A DNA stretch of 64,000 bases, taken from the NCBI GenBank assembly GCA_946406115.1, contig OX291552.1, forward strand, positions 10,116,836 to 10,180,835, given 5' to 3'. Under the pieces are notes generated by a model, which ran no database searches, was not told where the DNA came from, and worked only from the letters and a program-made list of their open reading frames with translations. The translations under genes and the position numbers were made by a program. This document shows positions 47,268-62,200 of this stretch, in pieces. Each line of letters opens with the position of its first letter. Within the stretch, counting starts at the first letter, position 1. Origin of the DNA: Apoda limacodes. Taxonomy: Eukaryota; Arthropoda; Insecta; Lepidoptera; Limacodidae.

Positions 47268-50200
47268 TTATTTCCATACGTCCCATAGCTGAAGTTGTGC
47301 TAAAGCCGTGTGTACCTCGCGCTGCAGTTGCCGCGCTATGGCGGGCGCAGCGTACGCGACGCTCGCGCCGCGCGCCCACGACGCCACCAACGGGAACGCA
47401 CCGCTTAGCGGACCCAGTCCAGTTACGTGAAGATCCATGCAGCTAACAAAAAGATTTGTTTTGAGTTTGTTAATGGACATCTTTTTTCATTAATGCCATA
47501 AGGTTTTATTTAAATATTTAAATGTAAATATATGGTGTAAATATTATATATGACCTACATTGCTGCTTTACATACTGGGTCACGAAGTATGAGAGGGGTA
47601 CTTACTCCATGTGCTGTATAGTGAGGTGGTCTAGTTGGGCGTAGGGCTCCCACTGCGCCATGCCTAGAGTCAGAGCGAGGTGCACACCGCTTGCGTTAAA
47701 TGTTCCTGCCATGCGTCCCACGCACGAGACGCCCATTGCTTTCATTCGATACTCGTCGTATCCCACCTGAGTTGGATAAAAATATATACTCAATACCCTT
47801 TTTTGGACACGCAAATTTATTTTACATTTAAATACATAAACGAAACACACATAATTAATTTAGAAGAGGTAAGGGAAGAGTTGGAGCAGGAGATACACGT
47901 TCTGTAATTGCAAAATCGCGGATTCCTAGAAAAATGGCATAAATATTCAGTAAAAAAAAATGTTACTTATGCAAATACAATCCAGGAAGGCTGCTTTTTA
48001 AAAACATTTAAATGCAAATGATATTTCAGCTATTTTATTTGTAGAAACAGAAAACTATTCTGAAATACTACCACTGCTATCCCATTTGCATTCTACTAAA
48101 TTCAATATTGATCAGACAATCTCGTGTCCTTATAATGAAGGGTATATCTAGTTGGATTAACTATTTCTTTACAATGAAGTTACTCCCACATTAAGGCGCA
48201 GATAATAGCTAACTGCACACAAGTGTTAATAGTAAAATACTAAAAGTTAATACTAAAATAGTATAGTGATTAACTGTAACAATGTTTCGTATTATTAATA
48301 AAAAATGTCTGCGAGTTTTAATTCAGGTTTTGGCTTAAGGCGGCCACTTTTAGCAGAAACCCGAATTAAAACTCGCAGACATGATCTACAAATAACACAA
48401 GACCTTTTTTTATTTTTTTATATAAAACAAGTGTTTTTAATTTTTTTATTTTTTTGTAATATGGTTTGTACGAAGACGAAAAAAACAATATTCAGTAGCG
48501 GCGCTAGTGTGCAGTATATAGGGTCTTCAGCTACACTGTTCGGTATTTTAAATCATTTTCGTTAAGTTTTCCGGTTGTATATCATATGTTTACAGGGTTA
48601 AACATATGTTGTGGTTTGTATTAAACCACTTAGGTAGCAAATAAGATTACAGCTCACCTGTCACTGTACTAGACCCTTGCAACCCTAGCGTGTTATAGAC
48701 CTCTTAAGAATCTTATATATATATTTTTTAAAAGAACCCTATAGGGAAAACTTTGACAAGGAGCTTATTCCACAACCTAAGTAGGAAGCAACCGTTTATG
48801 TTATATTGTAAGGTGTGAAGATTAACTCCCTGCCGTTGGCGAGCAGTGCGAAGTATACCTGTAAATCCTTTATACTGAGTGTCACGTGGTAGCTAGTCTT
48901 TGTGGGGTCGACCATGAGGACGCTGACGTCATTGATTCTGTTGACGCTCGCCAAGTTCTTCACCCAGCCCGTGTCCGTCTCGAATTTCCCTATGAACGAT
49001 ATTGAGCCTATCTGTAAATATATGCACTTTTTGCATTAGAAAATGAATATCGAATTCAGGAAAAAACATCGTAAGCGACAAAATTGCAATTTTAATTTAT
49101 AATTGTAACTGCTATATGCTAGGGCAGTATTTTAAAGACAAAGTTTTATCGCTCATTATGTTTTTCCTGAAAAGGCTTGATATAATAATTGTAATGTCAC
49201 GGTCATTTAGGACGGACGGTATGAATATTTATTTTGTAAATTGTTTTCATCATAAAATAAATCCACTAAAAGATATGTTCACATAGCCAAGCCCGCTCTA
49301 GGCCACATTTTTTCTTCGGCTGGTGTCGCGGGCGTCGGTCGCCGATGGCTATATGTATAAGTCACTATGAAGTGTTTTACGACACGGGATGGGACTTCCA
49401 TTCGAGTGTGTCAGCGGCGCTGATATCTTTAGCGCGGATGCTTTGTACAGTCGCAGTTGCTTTTCGTTGAAGACAAAAACAATCGTTATACGGATGATAA
49501 TGAATAATCCGCGGCGGAGGTCCGCGACGGGTGTCCGGGCGACAATAAGCGGCTTTGGTTTTGACCCAGCATAAGTGAATAAAGATATTATATTATACCA
49601 ATAGGCTATACAGTCTGAGTCTTAATAAAGTGCACAAATGAAAATTGGGGAAACTATACTTTATTTTACCGATAAAACACAAAAAAAATGTGGTATCTCC
49701 TAACATTCTAGGACGCTACTGCGACATCAATGTAAATTAAATAATATACTTTTAAATACCACAAAAAAAAAAAGATTTTTTAATGAGTTTTTCATAGATA
49801 AAATTAAGTAGTTTCCCCCATTTCCATTTTTGCACTTTATGAAGACTCACACTGTATATACAAATAAATCAAATTACCTTATGCATAAATGTCGCATGTA
49901 CTGAAGGTATTTCTAAGACTTCTTGACACGACTGCAGAAGCGTTCTCCGCATGTTGATGAGGACTATATCTATCACTTTGTTGCCAAATTCAGCTAACTG
50001 CTCCGCTTTTGAGCTGTAAAAGATTAGGCTATAAGACTAGTGAGAATATGGTTTGATTTGTTATCATTTCAAGAAATAAGTTATCAAATTAACAGTTTTT
50101 AATCAAAACTCTTAAAATACGGTATATTTAAAAAAACGGGTTGCACTCCGGGAGTGCCGGCAGAAGTGAAAACATACTAGCTATTTACTTCCTACTGCTG

Positions 50201-53200
50201 CGTATACATATTTTTTTGACGTAGTATATTTAACATCTTAATCTGTCATAGAATTAAAATCCCATATCCAACCTCCCTGTACTACTCATAATCGCCATAA
50301 TATACTAAAAATAAAAACAAACCTAATGTAAATGAAGGTCACGTGGCCTGACGCGAGTTTAAGATTATTTACCCAACAAAACGCCGCTAAAGAAGTTTTT
50401 ACTTCAAAAAACACAGTTTGTAATCAAATATTTTTTGTGTTATGAGATCACATGATTTAAAACAGTCTCGAGAGTCTTTTGGAAGTCAGGCTCACGCACT
50501 GAGATGACAGACCTCAACCACAGAATGCATGAGCCCTAACTCACACTTATTTTTTGTTGTTTTACTGAGCTTACACTAACATGAGCAAAAACTACAGAAA
50601 CATGTTTCTTGTTTAGAGAACCTCCTTAAATTTAATTTTCTTCCATTATTTGTTAGGAAATCCGCTTCAATAACACATATTCTGTTAAAAAGTCTTCTAC
50701 TGACGTCGGTTTAAAAGAAAGAACCCACTAAAGGTCAGACAGCCAGACAGAGACATACAGGCAGACATACAGCGTAGGCGTAGTGATAGGGCTGCGTTGG
50801 CATCCTTTGGCTACGGAACCCTAAAAAGCTAGTTTCAAATCAAATTTACCACAATAAGTTACTTAGTGCTCAAAATGCTCAGACTTCCTAACAAAATGTT
50901 TTACATTTCAGCAGCAGAGAAAGGTATTTCTTACGATTAGGAGGTGGCTTAATACGGTTGAGCGAGCGAGCACGAAATGCGGGGTCATTGAACCGACCTA
51001 GAATCTTCGAGAAAGCCATTGTTACTGAAGTCCTTGGAAATGCCGATGCAAACAGATAGGCAATACCTATAAATTTAAGTGCTAGTTGTTATGGTGATTT
51101 TAGGACACCGTATTGCAGGTGGTTAGTACTTGTCCGACATGGTTTCTTCTTTCAGCAACATTTTAACTATTATCATAACAATTTTCGTTAAAAGTTGTTC
51201 CCTTGGCCTATATGCCCTCTGGCAGAGATACAGGCCTCTCACTGAAGAAGGCTTAGACCATAGCCCACCGCACAGGCTCAGTACGGATTGGCGGACATTT
51301 ATCGAGCTAGTGACCATTCGATTGTCAGAGTGTGCCACTAGGCGTTAACCCATCTGGGTACTGACCACTTAACTTTGCCTTTCGTTTCCGATACACAAAT
51401 GCAACTGGGACACGAGTATTAGTAAAATTTATGATATTTGTAATTATTATTTATAAAGCCCTAATTTTCAGTTCAAGGGTTCCGTACCCCAAATGGAAAA
51501 AAGAACCCTTTTAGGATCACTTTGTTGTCAGTCTGACTGTCTACCTACCTGTCAAGACCTGTTTACTCTAGGACGCATGGAGGTATCAAGTTGAAAATAA
51601 TATTAAATACTAAAGTCTACGGTCACTTAAAGTTGTTAAAAAATTAAGCTTCCAAGTCAATAAAAAAATATGTCCAAAATACGGTCGCACATATTGTGAC
51701 ACAAATAAATCAAAACCTATGGGGTACTTCCTGTTGAGCTATAATCATGAAATTTGACAAGAAGCAAGATCACAAATATACCAAAAAATTCAAAAACTGA
51801 CAATTAAGGCATAAACCTGTAAGACTTAATCTCATGATGGAAAAACTATCTACATAAGTTTGTTCGGAACCCTCGGTGCGCGAGCCAGACACACACTTGG
51901 TCGGTTTTTTTTTTAAGTTATAAGAATACATAGTTGCAAAGTTAGATACCGATAACGATCCGCATGAGGCAAAGACTTGTCACTGGACAAAATAAAACGG
52001 TTTGCACTCCGGGAGTGTCGGCAGAAGTGAAAACTTGAATATTAACGTTGTGCATATTTGATATTTTGGAATGGTTAGGGAATAATTTTGCACGAATTGC
52101 TTTAATTATCAGTATGAAAGTACTATCATTTATGTAGTAAAATACAATATTCATTTTTTTTTTATTGCGCTATCGTACACAAACATCAGAATTTATATTA
52201 CATTAGAAATTTAACACTTCATAACTTTCGCCGCACGGTAGAAAGAGAGGGGGATACTTCCTCTCCTACTCTCCCTCCGTCTTACGAATTTTCGATCAGG
52301 TCACATGTCCTGACGCGAGTTTAACATTTTTTACCCATTACAAAAAAAGTGCACGACGCAGCTAAAGAAGTTTTCACTTCAAAAAAATGCAACTTACCAA
52401 TATGCTTCAAGTAAATTAGGATTACAGCACATGAGATCGGAGACGCTGGTTGCTTGACGCAAAACTTGCAAAAGGTGTCGCAATAATTTTTGTCTTAACA
52501 ACGCGTACAGGGGAAGAGAAAGAGCGGCAGTCAGGGGCAGGTCATCTGAAATAAGTGATTATTACTTAACTTGTGACGAAAATTAAGTATGTATAGAAAG
52601 GCGTCTATAAAAGCTCAAGGAATTTCAAAGGAAGTCAAAAAAAGTCTGTAAGTCGCTATTGCCGTGTCACCGAGTCATGCATTAGTGGACCTACTATAAT
52701 TGTCTTTCTCGTTGAGGGAAACTGATTCGTAGTAATAGTAAACTATATAATATACTTCAATAGGTCTGACAGTAAAAATATAGTCTAAATATTAATTCCA
52801 TTCACACAGTTGGTCATCGCGTTTAGTATGGAAGTGCTTTTCAGCCTAATACATTCCCACTGTTGGGGCACGTTCAACCCTTACCAAATGCGATTTGGGC
52901 TTATAGTCCACACGCGGGCTCAATGCGGATTGTAGACTTTACATAGGGCTTTTTTTAAAGTGAAAACTCTTTAGCGGCGTTGTGCACTTTTTTTGGTATG
53001 GGTAAAAAATGTTAAACTCGCGTCAGACTGATCGAAAATTCGTAAGACGGAAACCATAATGCCACGCCATAAAAATTTGCAAGACGGAAACCATAATGCC
53101 ACGCCATAAAAATTTGCAAGACGGGAACCATAATGCCACGCCATAATATGATTATAAGCAAAATAAAAAGATTGATTTTGAAGTGAAAACTTCTTTAGCG

Positions 53201-56200
53201 GCGGAGTGCAACCCGATTTTTTGACGTATGCAGGTTTCCTTACGACGTTTTCCTTCACCGAAAAGCCAATGGATTGAATAATCAATGTACGTAAAAAATA
53301 AGAAAAAGACTCATTGGTACCCGCCAGGCTCGATCCTCCACCACTCAGGACGCAAAATTATATCGAAACCCCTCGGCCACCACCGACTTAGTATGGAAGT
53401 AAATTGCGATAATTTCAAGATTTCTCTGTCTAGCCGCTTTCGATGGCCGACTGTATGAATTAAATAAATGTTTAAACTGTGGTAAAAGTATGATGTAATA
53501 TTTTGTGGACATTACTTATGACTTGCTGACTTGACATGTGCTTTGTTATTATCGCACAAAATTTGCAATGACCCGATTTATAGCGGCAGAAATACATCAT
53601 CTGTAAAAATTTCAACTAACTATCACGGTTCATGAGACACAGCCTGATGACAGACGGACGGACAGCGAAGTCTTAGCTATAGGGTCCCGTTTTGTACCTT
53701 TGGGTACCGAACCCTCAAAAAGAAAAGAATTGCGCATATAAATCCTTCGAATCGTGAGTTTATGGGACTTGGGTTCCCTAAAAATTTTCGGCCAACATTG
53801 AGACTTGTTTTTTGACATTCGACTCCAAGGAGAAGAAAACACAAGCAAGATGTTTCACAGATGTATTTTTGTTTAATTTTGTAACATAAGCAAGTGGTTT
53901 CGTTTCAATCACTACCCGAATTTTTATATATAAATTTTTTTAAGTTCTTTTTTTTATTATTTGTTGTTATAGCGGCAGAAATACATCATCTGTAAAAATT
54001 TCAACTAACTATCACGGTTCATGAGACACAGCCTGATGACAGACGGACAGACGGACGGACAGACGGATGGACAGCGAAGCTGAAGCTGAAACCGTCATTT
54101 TTAGCCGTAACAGGCCAAAACATAAACCGAAACTGTGGTCAGAGACTAATAAAAAGTAGTCTATGTTCTTCTCCATCTCTTAAACTATCACAGTGCAAAT
54201 TTTAACTCAGTGCTCCGAAAGAAGGACAAACCAACTCACTTTTGCATTTATAATATTTAGTATGGATAATGGAACATTTAATATATTTAGTGTCGTGACC
54301 TTACGTTTATGCCTTTCATCTATTTGCTCACTTATTTCAAACACGCACTGTGGTAACCAGTGGAATACATACCCAACATAAAGGCATACAATATTCAGTC
54401 ATTATATCAAAAGTAAATGTCATACCTATATGTTTTGCTAGTTGCTCAGTCGTGGTGAATTCGTATCCCCCACTTCTTTGCGGCGAAGGCCACGATAGCT
54501 AAACAAAAACAGTATATTTAATTTCTCACATTGGCATTACCATCTTCATTTAAATGTAAATACATTATTAATAACTAATATTACTCATCTTTCATTATCT
54601 TTGTTTGGTCCGTGAAAATCACTTTTACTTTTACATACATATACGAGAATGCACCATTAAAATTCCAATTGCAAAACCCGACTCTTTAAGTAACGTGTGG
54701 TAAAATTAAATCTACGCTATATATTCTTTGCTTTTTAGGGATTAGCCGTACAAAACGCTACAAATATAATAAAACCTACCTAACAAGCATTACAGTTTAT
54801 ACATAAATGCATGTTTAAAAGAGCTTAGCTAGCCAGATTTGACAGCTTTAGTACATTTGCAACTTAATCTACGACTGAAACATTTGATCTTTTTGTAGGT
54901 AAAACCATAAAAAGTTAAAAGCCTTTGAAAAGTCCGGTACGGCCGCGTTTTGGCGAAGTTTTAGAGAGCTATTAACGACATGCTTGCACATTATGCATGG
55001 TGGTAGTTGATGAGGCCGGTGGTGGTTGGATGCGGAAGGCAGAGCAGAGGACTGGCGGAAATTAAGAGCCAAAGTGGCTTATGTCTAACAGTTCATACTA
55101 AGTTCAAAGTGATAAAGAAATCTAGTTTCTAAATCATACCCTATAGAAAGAGAGAGAGAGAGAGATGACTTTTTAACTTATATTATTATAACTGGCATAC
55201 TGAAGGATTGTGAAAAGTAATAGACTTTCATACAAACTTCTAATCCCCATTTTACCCCTTTAGGGAATGGATATTGCAAAATCTTTTCTCAGTGGAGCCC
55301 TGCGTCAAGTATGGAACCCACATGCCAAATTTTAAGTTTCTGGACCTAAAGGTTTGGGCTGTGTGTTGATGTCATTGGATCAAAATTAGTTTCTTCTTTT
55401 ATACATACAGTTATTGACAGGTTTACGATCTAACCACTATAATACGGTAACCAAGTCATAAGATCACTTATCATTACGTCAATAGCAAAGTGCATCCCAA
55501 GGAATATTTTTTTATCAATAGTAATTTTGAATACAATATTTATTTAGGTTCAATCTATAGCTTTGTTATTAATAAGGATGAATTACTCTTATTCTAGTTT
55601 GATATTTAAAAGGAAATTAAAATAGTTATTATTTGTTTGTACTGCAACTTTTATAACTGAATCTGTTTGTATTGAAAAATACTTTTGTACGGTTGGCGTC
55701 GCGTCGGTCGGAATTGAGGACTCTTGGAAACAAGTACCTATTCTTGTTTGATATTTAAAACTGTTGAAATAAAGTACGTACAAAAGGGCAGTCGACATAG
55801 TGATAAAAATCTTTAATCTTTTGCAAATAAAACATCAAGTTAGTGTCGTGTCGTAGCAGTACCTACCTAAATCAAAATGGAGGGCCAGTGTATAAAATTA
55901 AACGAAAATAATTGGTCGACGTGGAAATTTCAAATTACAGTAATTTTAAAGTCAAGAAAGCTATATGATATTGTATCCGGATCATCAACTAGGCCAGAGA
56001 AAGATGAACAAAAATGGGATGAAAGAGATGCATTAGCGCAAGAAATTATTATAACAAGGATCGATGAGAGTGTAATTGCTCATTTAATATCCTGTAATAG
56101 CAGTTTTGAAATATGGGATAAACTGATAACAGTGTATAAACCAAAATCAAAAGTAAGTGTACATTTACTTCAACAGAAATTTTATAACTTACATTATGTA

Positions 56201-59200
56201 GAACCTATGTCATTATTCATATCACAAATTGAGGAAATTGCAAATCAACTCAAAAATTTGAAGGAAGAAATATCTGAAAATATGGTTATTACAAAAATTC
56301 TCATGTCACTGCCTGACAATTATAGATATTTTGTGTCTGCATGGAAGTCTGTACCATGTGATAACCAAAATTTAAAGGACCTAATTGCTAGACTGCTTAT
56401 TGAAGAGGAACGTTGCAAGAATTCAGACCAAGTAGAAACTTCAGCTGCTTTAGTCGTTGGAGGTGCTAGAAAGAAAAACTACAATCACACTGGTGAATTT
56501 AAAATAAATAAGTGTTATGAATGTGGAAAAGTGGGGCACTTTATGAAAGACTGTAGACAGCTTTGTCATTTCTGTCGGAAGCCAGGGCATATGATAAAAG
56601 AATGTAAATATAGAATACAAAAATTCAATTCTAGTATAAATAAAAATAATACTGATAAAAATAAGGAATAAGAATATGGAAAATAAAAATGTTTGGATTA
56701 TGGACATTGGGGCCAGTGAACATATGTGCAAGGATAAAGAAATATTTTGTAATTATAGGAAATTGAATTGTGGTATGTAACAATAGGTGATGGCAAAAGG
56801 TTAGCAGTATGTGGTATTGGAGATATTAACATTACAGCTTTTAATGGATCTGAATTTTTACCTTCTGTTTTAAATAATGTTTTGTTTGTACCTCAACTCG
56901 AAGTTAATTTATTTTCAGTAGTATGCACCGCTGATAAAGGTTATGTTATGAAAGTAACTTGTGACAATTGCACATTTATGAAAAATGATAAAATAACATT
57001 ACTAGCAACTCGATATGATAAGTTATACTTCATGGAATTTTTAAAAGAAATCTCAGATAGTTTAGCACTGATTAGTCTATCGGAATGGCACGAAAGGTTT
57101 TCTCATCAAAATATTCAGTATGTCAAAAATATATTAGATAAAAATATTATTAAATATGAAGGTGGGGTGCAGCAGTGTATTCCCTGTATAAAAGGGAAGC
57201 AGCATAGAATACCGTTTCCGAAAAGTGTAAGTAGGGTAAGCCAACCTGATGGAGAAAGGTTCCTTAGGAGGTTCTAGATTCTTTGTCTTACTTAAGGATG
57301 ACTACAGTAGCTATAGATATGTTTTCTTCTTAAAGCATAAATGGGAAACAAAAGGTAATATAGAAAATTTTATAGTCGCTTTTGAGAATGAGACCAATTA
57401 TAAAGTTAAAGGGGTAAGGTCAGACAACGGTTCAGAATTTGTAAATAGAGATATGGAAAGTTTGTTGGTTAAATTTGGTATCAATCATCAAAAATCAGTT
57501 AGTTACACTCCTGAACAAAATGGGAGGATAGAGCGTGAAATGAGGAAAATTGTCGAATCTGCCAGAACATTATTGCAAGCTAAAGTTATGAGGAAGGAAC
57601 TGTGGGCTGAGGCTGTATGCGCAGCAGTATTTACAATAAATAGAACTGGAGCTACTAAGGAGTTAGGTAAAACACCATATGAATTACTGTTAAACAAGGA
57701 ATTTGATGTTAACTGTTTAAGAGTTTTTAGGAATGTGGTTTATTTTCTATTTGAAAACAGAAGAAAACTTTCTAGAAAATGAGGAAACAAAAGTAGACTT
57801 AAATGAAAACAGAGATGAAGTAATATTTCAAGAAGGGAATTACATTACAGAATCAAACAACACAAAGGAAATGGAGAAAATATTATAAGGAAATAATGTT
57901 GTAGAAGATGGTTCAGATGTAGATCTTAGTGTAGAGTCAGAGAAAGAAGTTGAAGTATTAGAAAATGAATCTGGTAACTAGTTCTGTTAAAAGTAGTTCT
58001 GTTGGGTAAAAGAATAATTAAGAAACCATCACTTAAATGACTATGAAATGGGATTTATTTCAAGCTATAGAGAACCTTTAACATTTAATGAAGCTTTGGT
58101 TTGTGAACAGTCTGAAGAATGGCAAGAAGCAGTAAAAAATGAATTAGAAATGTTGAGGAAAAATGACACATGGACTGAAACAAATTTACCGCTGAACAAA
58201 AGGGCAATTGAAGCTAAGTGGGTGTTCAAAATTAAGAAATCAGAAAAAGGAGAGCAACAGTTTAAAGCTAGACTAGTTGCAAGAGGCTTTCAACAAAAAG
58301 ATTACTTTGACCATTCTGAAATTTATGCCCCAGTAGCAAAACTAAATTTAAATTGTTTTTAAACCAGATGGATGTGAAAAGTGCATTCCTCAACGGGGAA
58401 ATTGAAGAAAAAGTATATTTGAGGAAGCCTAAAGGTCTAATAGATGATGGAAAAGTATAAAATTAAATAAATCTTTATATGGGCTTAAAAAGTCACCAAA
58501 GAATTGGAATAAAACGTTTAATGATTTTATGACAAAAGAAGGTTTCATGAGAAGTAAATCAGATTACTGTTTGTACTACAAAGAATCTAAAATTTTCTTT
58601 GTGTTACTCTATGTGGATGATTTGATTATAGCTGCAGATAATTTGATAGAAATAAACAAACTGAAGGACTCACTTAAGAATAATTGTGAAATGAAAGACA
58701 TGAACGGAGTATCCAAATATTTAGGTATAAATATGACACGAAAAGAAAATACAATAGAATTAGACCAAAAGGATTATTTGGAAGAAATTTTAAAGAAATA
58801 TGCATTGGAAAACTGTAAGCCTATTGGAACACCTCTAGAACCAGGACTGCAATTATCTAGAGATCCAGGGGACAAAGAAACAATAATTAAATGCAGAAAA
58901 TTGAATGGAAGTCTAATGTATGCAATTTTAGCGACACGTCCTGATCTGTGTTTTGCTATTAGTTTCAGTGTGGAAAGCTTTAAAAAGAATATTACGTTAT
59001 ATTCGTAGAACATTAGAAGTGAAATAAGTATATAAGGCAGATGAAGATAGGATATTAATTGGTTATACAGATGCTGATTGGGCAAGAGATAACAGTGACC
59101 GAAAGTCCACATCAGGTTATATTATGCAGGTATATGGTTGTACTATATCATGGTGCTCTAGTAAGCAGCAGTGTGTTAGTTTATCATCGACGGAAGCTGA

Positions 59201-62200
59201 GTATATCGCGTTAGGAAAAGGAGAAGCGGAATGCTGTTGTATTAGAAATTTATTACAGGAAATAGGAATCGAATGTAAAAAAGCAATAGTATATGAGGAT
59301 AACCAATCTGCCATTTCAATAGCTAAAAATCCTGAGCACCACAAGCGCTTAAAGCATGTGGATCTTAAATATCACTTTGTCAGAGATAAGGTTATGGATA
59401 AAACTATTGAATTGAACTACATAGCGTCTGAGGATCAAAAGGCTGATCTATTTACTAAAAGTCTAAACAAACAATTGTTTGAAAAATTGTGTAACATGAT
59501 AGGGTTAGTATAATACAATCTAGCTAGTTTTATTATAATTTTAAAGTAGGTAGTTGCTTTCGATGAGGAAGGGTGTTGTAATGAGACAACGAAATCAAGC
59601 TAGGTCTTCCTGCCTTTACGGTACTCTATGTCATGCGTTACTCTGTGATTTTTTTATTGGATGTCCTTCTTCTAATCTATGGTGAACGCAATGGCGAATT
59701 TTGCTTTTAGAAAACTTAATATAACTTAAAACCTATACCGTTATTTAATTGTTAGACCTACCCAAACACATAACTTCTTTGCCTCCACAAGACCCCCTGC
59801 ACCCAGTCACCCCCCCCGCCCCGTAAAGCCCCCGGTGCGGACGGTATCTCTAACGATATCCTGAAGCGCCTCACCCTTCCCCTTCTCTGCCTTCTAGTAG
59901 CGATTTTCAACGCTGCTATCGAAAATTTCACCTTTCCTTCTCAATGGAAAGACGCAATTGTTATATGCATCCACAAGCCAGGCAAAGCTCGTCGTACTGA
60001 GCCGTGCTCCTACCGCCCCATAAGTTTACTAAAGGCCCTTAGTAAACTCTATGAACGTTTCCTCCTCGCTCGCTTACGGAACGCTTTAGTCTCCAGAGGC
60101 ATTTTTATAGACGAGCAGTTCGGCTTCCGTGCCAAACACTCATGCGTCCATTAAGTTCTCCGCATCACGGAACATATTCTCACTGGCTTTCAACCAGCAT
60201 TAGGTAAGCCCCGCCACACGGGCGCTGTCTTCTTCGATGTAGCGAAAGCCATCGACAAAGTCTGGTTTTATTTATAAACTGTACATTTTTCGGTTGCCAG
60301 ACCGTCTCGTGCTCATCATACGAGACTTTTTGTCGAATCGTTGCTTTTGCTACAAAGTAGAAGGCACTTACCCCGCCCCATAGAACCAGGAGTCCCGCAA
60401 GGGTCCGTGCTCGCCCCTATCTTGTACTTTCTATACACTAACGACATCCCTAAAACGATGCGTACCCAATTAGCCCTCTTTGCGGACGATACCGCTATTT
60501 ATACCACCGATAGGCAAGTGAGTCGAATTACTAAGAGACTCCAAACCGCTATCACCGCCCGGGGCGAATGGTTTCGGGAATGGAGAATCGAGGTGAATCC
60601 CGACAAAAGCTCTGCCGTTCTCTTTACCTCAGGCTGCCCTCCGCGGCCATCCCCCCTCTCACTCTTTGGTCGACCCATTCCCTGGCAAAACAAGACCAAA
60701 TACCTCGGTGTGACCCTGGATAGGCGATCACACCAAAATAGTTAGAGACCGAGCCGCTTTTGTCCTCGGTCGTCTTTATCCCATGATAGGCAAGTACAGT
60801 AAGATGTCGCTAAGAAATAAGCTGAATCTTTACACAACTTGCATCCGCCCCATACTAGCTTACGGTAGCGTAGTCCTTGCGTTATCCAAGCGCAATCTCC
60901 ACAAAGTTCAGACCATCCAAAACCGCTTTCTCACGCGGCCTCCGGAGCCTCTCCACGATTCCCCAATATTTAAAAGACCTGGCAGTCCGCTTTTTAGAGC
61001 GTACACAAAATCACCCTAATCGACTAATTGTGCAATCCACAACGTATCATCCCCCCGATCGAACTCGGCACGATCGTAAAACAATCGCGGCACGTACTAA
61101 CGGACCCCAGATGACGATCTCGCTGTCCGGATTACGAGATTAGTCTCTACGACCTTCCCGAATAGGGCCTCCTTCCAAACACGAAGCCGACGTCCCCAGG
61201 TTCGTCGGCACCCGCAAGGATACACAAGGTATCAAAGAGTGCCGGGGCCGTTCTCGCCCCCACTCAATCGCAACGGCACCCGCGTTACGGGGAACTACCC
61301 TCCTGGCGGTGACTCACCTTCGGGTTCGAGACTCACGCCGGTCGAAGGGACGCCCACGAGAGCGACAACCCAAGCCGAGGCTCCCCCCGCGGGGAGCCCT
61401 TGAGCGTTGGGCGCTATAAGGGCTAAGGCTCCTTGAGAGACTCGCCCAAAAGAGTCCGGTGAAGCAGTAATGGCTGCATCAGCCAACTGCATTGTCAGTT
61501 CAGAAAAAAAAAACGGTAACAAAGTCTTTACAGAGCTTGTTTTGTTTGTATATTTAACTAGCTTTTGCCCGCGGTTCCACCCGCCTTAAATTCAACTGCA
61601 ACTTTATAGCGTTTTAAGTGTGAAGAGGTAACAGACAGAGTCATTTGGAATTTTAAATATTTTTCCTTCCAGTCCTTTCGTATCTCATTTTGACATTTAG
61701 CAGTATAGTCTTCCATTTCTTGTAGACTAGAATTAAAAATAAAAATAAACCATTTGATACATGTATTCAATCTATACTCACAAATGGATGACGGACATAG
61801 GCTTTAACACAAAAACTGGGGGACTGCCAGAGATTAATGGAGTGATATATGTATGAATGTATTGGATAGAAAGATTAGAGGAAAAACAAGGACATGCGGA
61901 AAAAAATTAACTAGAAAGAATAATGAAATAAATTAATAAATTAAGATAGAGTTGAATGAGTCATATGCAGAAAGAAATATAAAAGTGAAGCATAATTATC
62001 ACACTGTGGCACCCAAGATATTGTAACCGCAAACATGGTTGTTCACATAAAAGATGGGAAGATGACTTTGTGAAGTTGCCAGGAAAAACATGGCCTATAA
62101 TGGCATGCAATAGACACAAGTGAAAAATGAAGAGACAGGCCCTCGTCTAAACTAAAGGCTTAAGTTATTAATATTATTAGCTTCGTCTCTTTCACAGTTT

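Larger units (their letters stand above)
52546..54425 (-). other. TULIP-gene intron, repeat-packed
   Basis: Contains MITE copy 3, a SINE-like fragment and two 'gggttccgtacc' fragments, annotated separately. No extra exon seen. Confidence 0.45.
55877..59790 (+). mobile_element. Ty1/copia retrotransposon, decayed
   Basis: Gag, protease, integrase, reverse transcriptase and RNase H appear in copia order, then a polypurine tract (gatgaggaaggg) and the start of a 3' LTR (TGTTGTAATGAGACAACG at ~59573). No matching 5' LTR is visible, and the right end runs into a LINE remnant near 59790. Confidence 0.9.

Noticed and set aside
52971..53285. 104-codon minus frame with repeated Trp-rich text
   Set aside because: Translation of a 37-bp triplication inside a MITE; the unit is not a multiple of three, so it is not a protein repeat.
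54869..55072. 67-codon minus frame considered as a TULIP exon
   Set aside because: Translation does not resemble TULIP and the neighbouring exons already join in phase without it.
55590..55876. 5' LTR of the copia element
   Set aside because: No similarity to the 3' LTR start (TGTTGTAATGAGAC) could be found; left unassigned.
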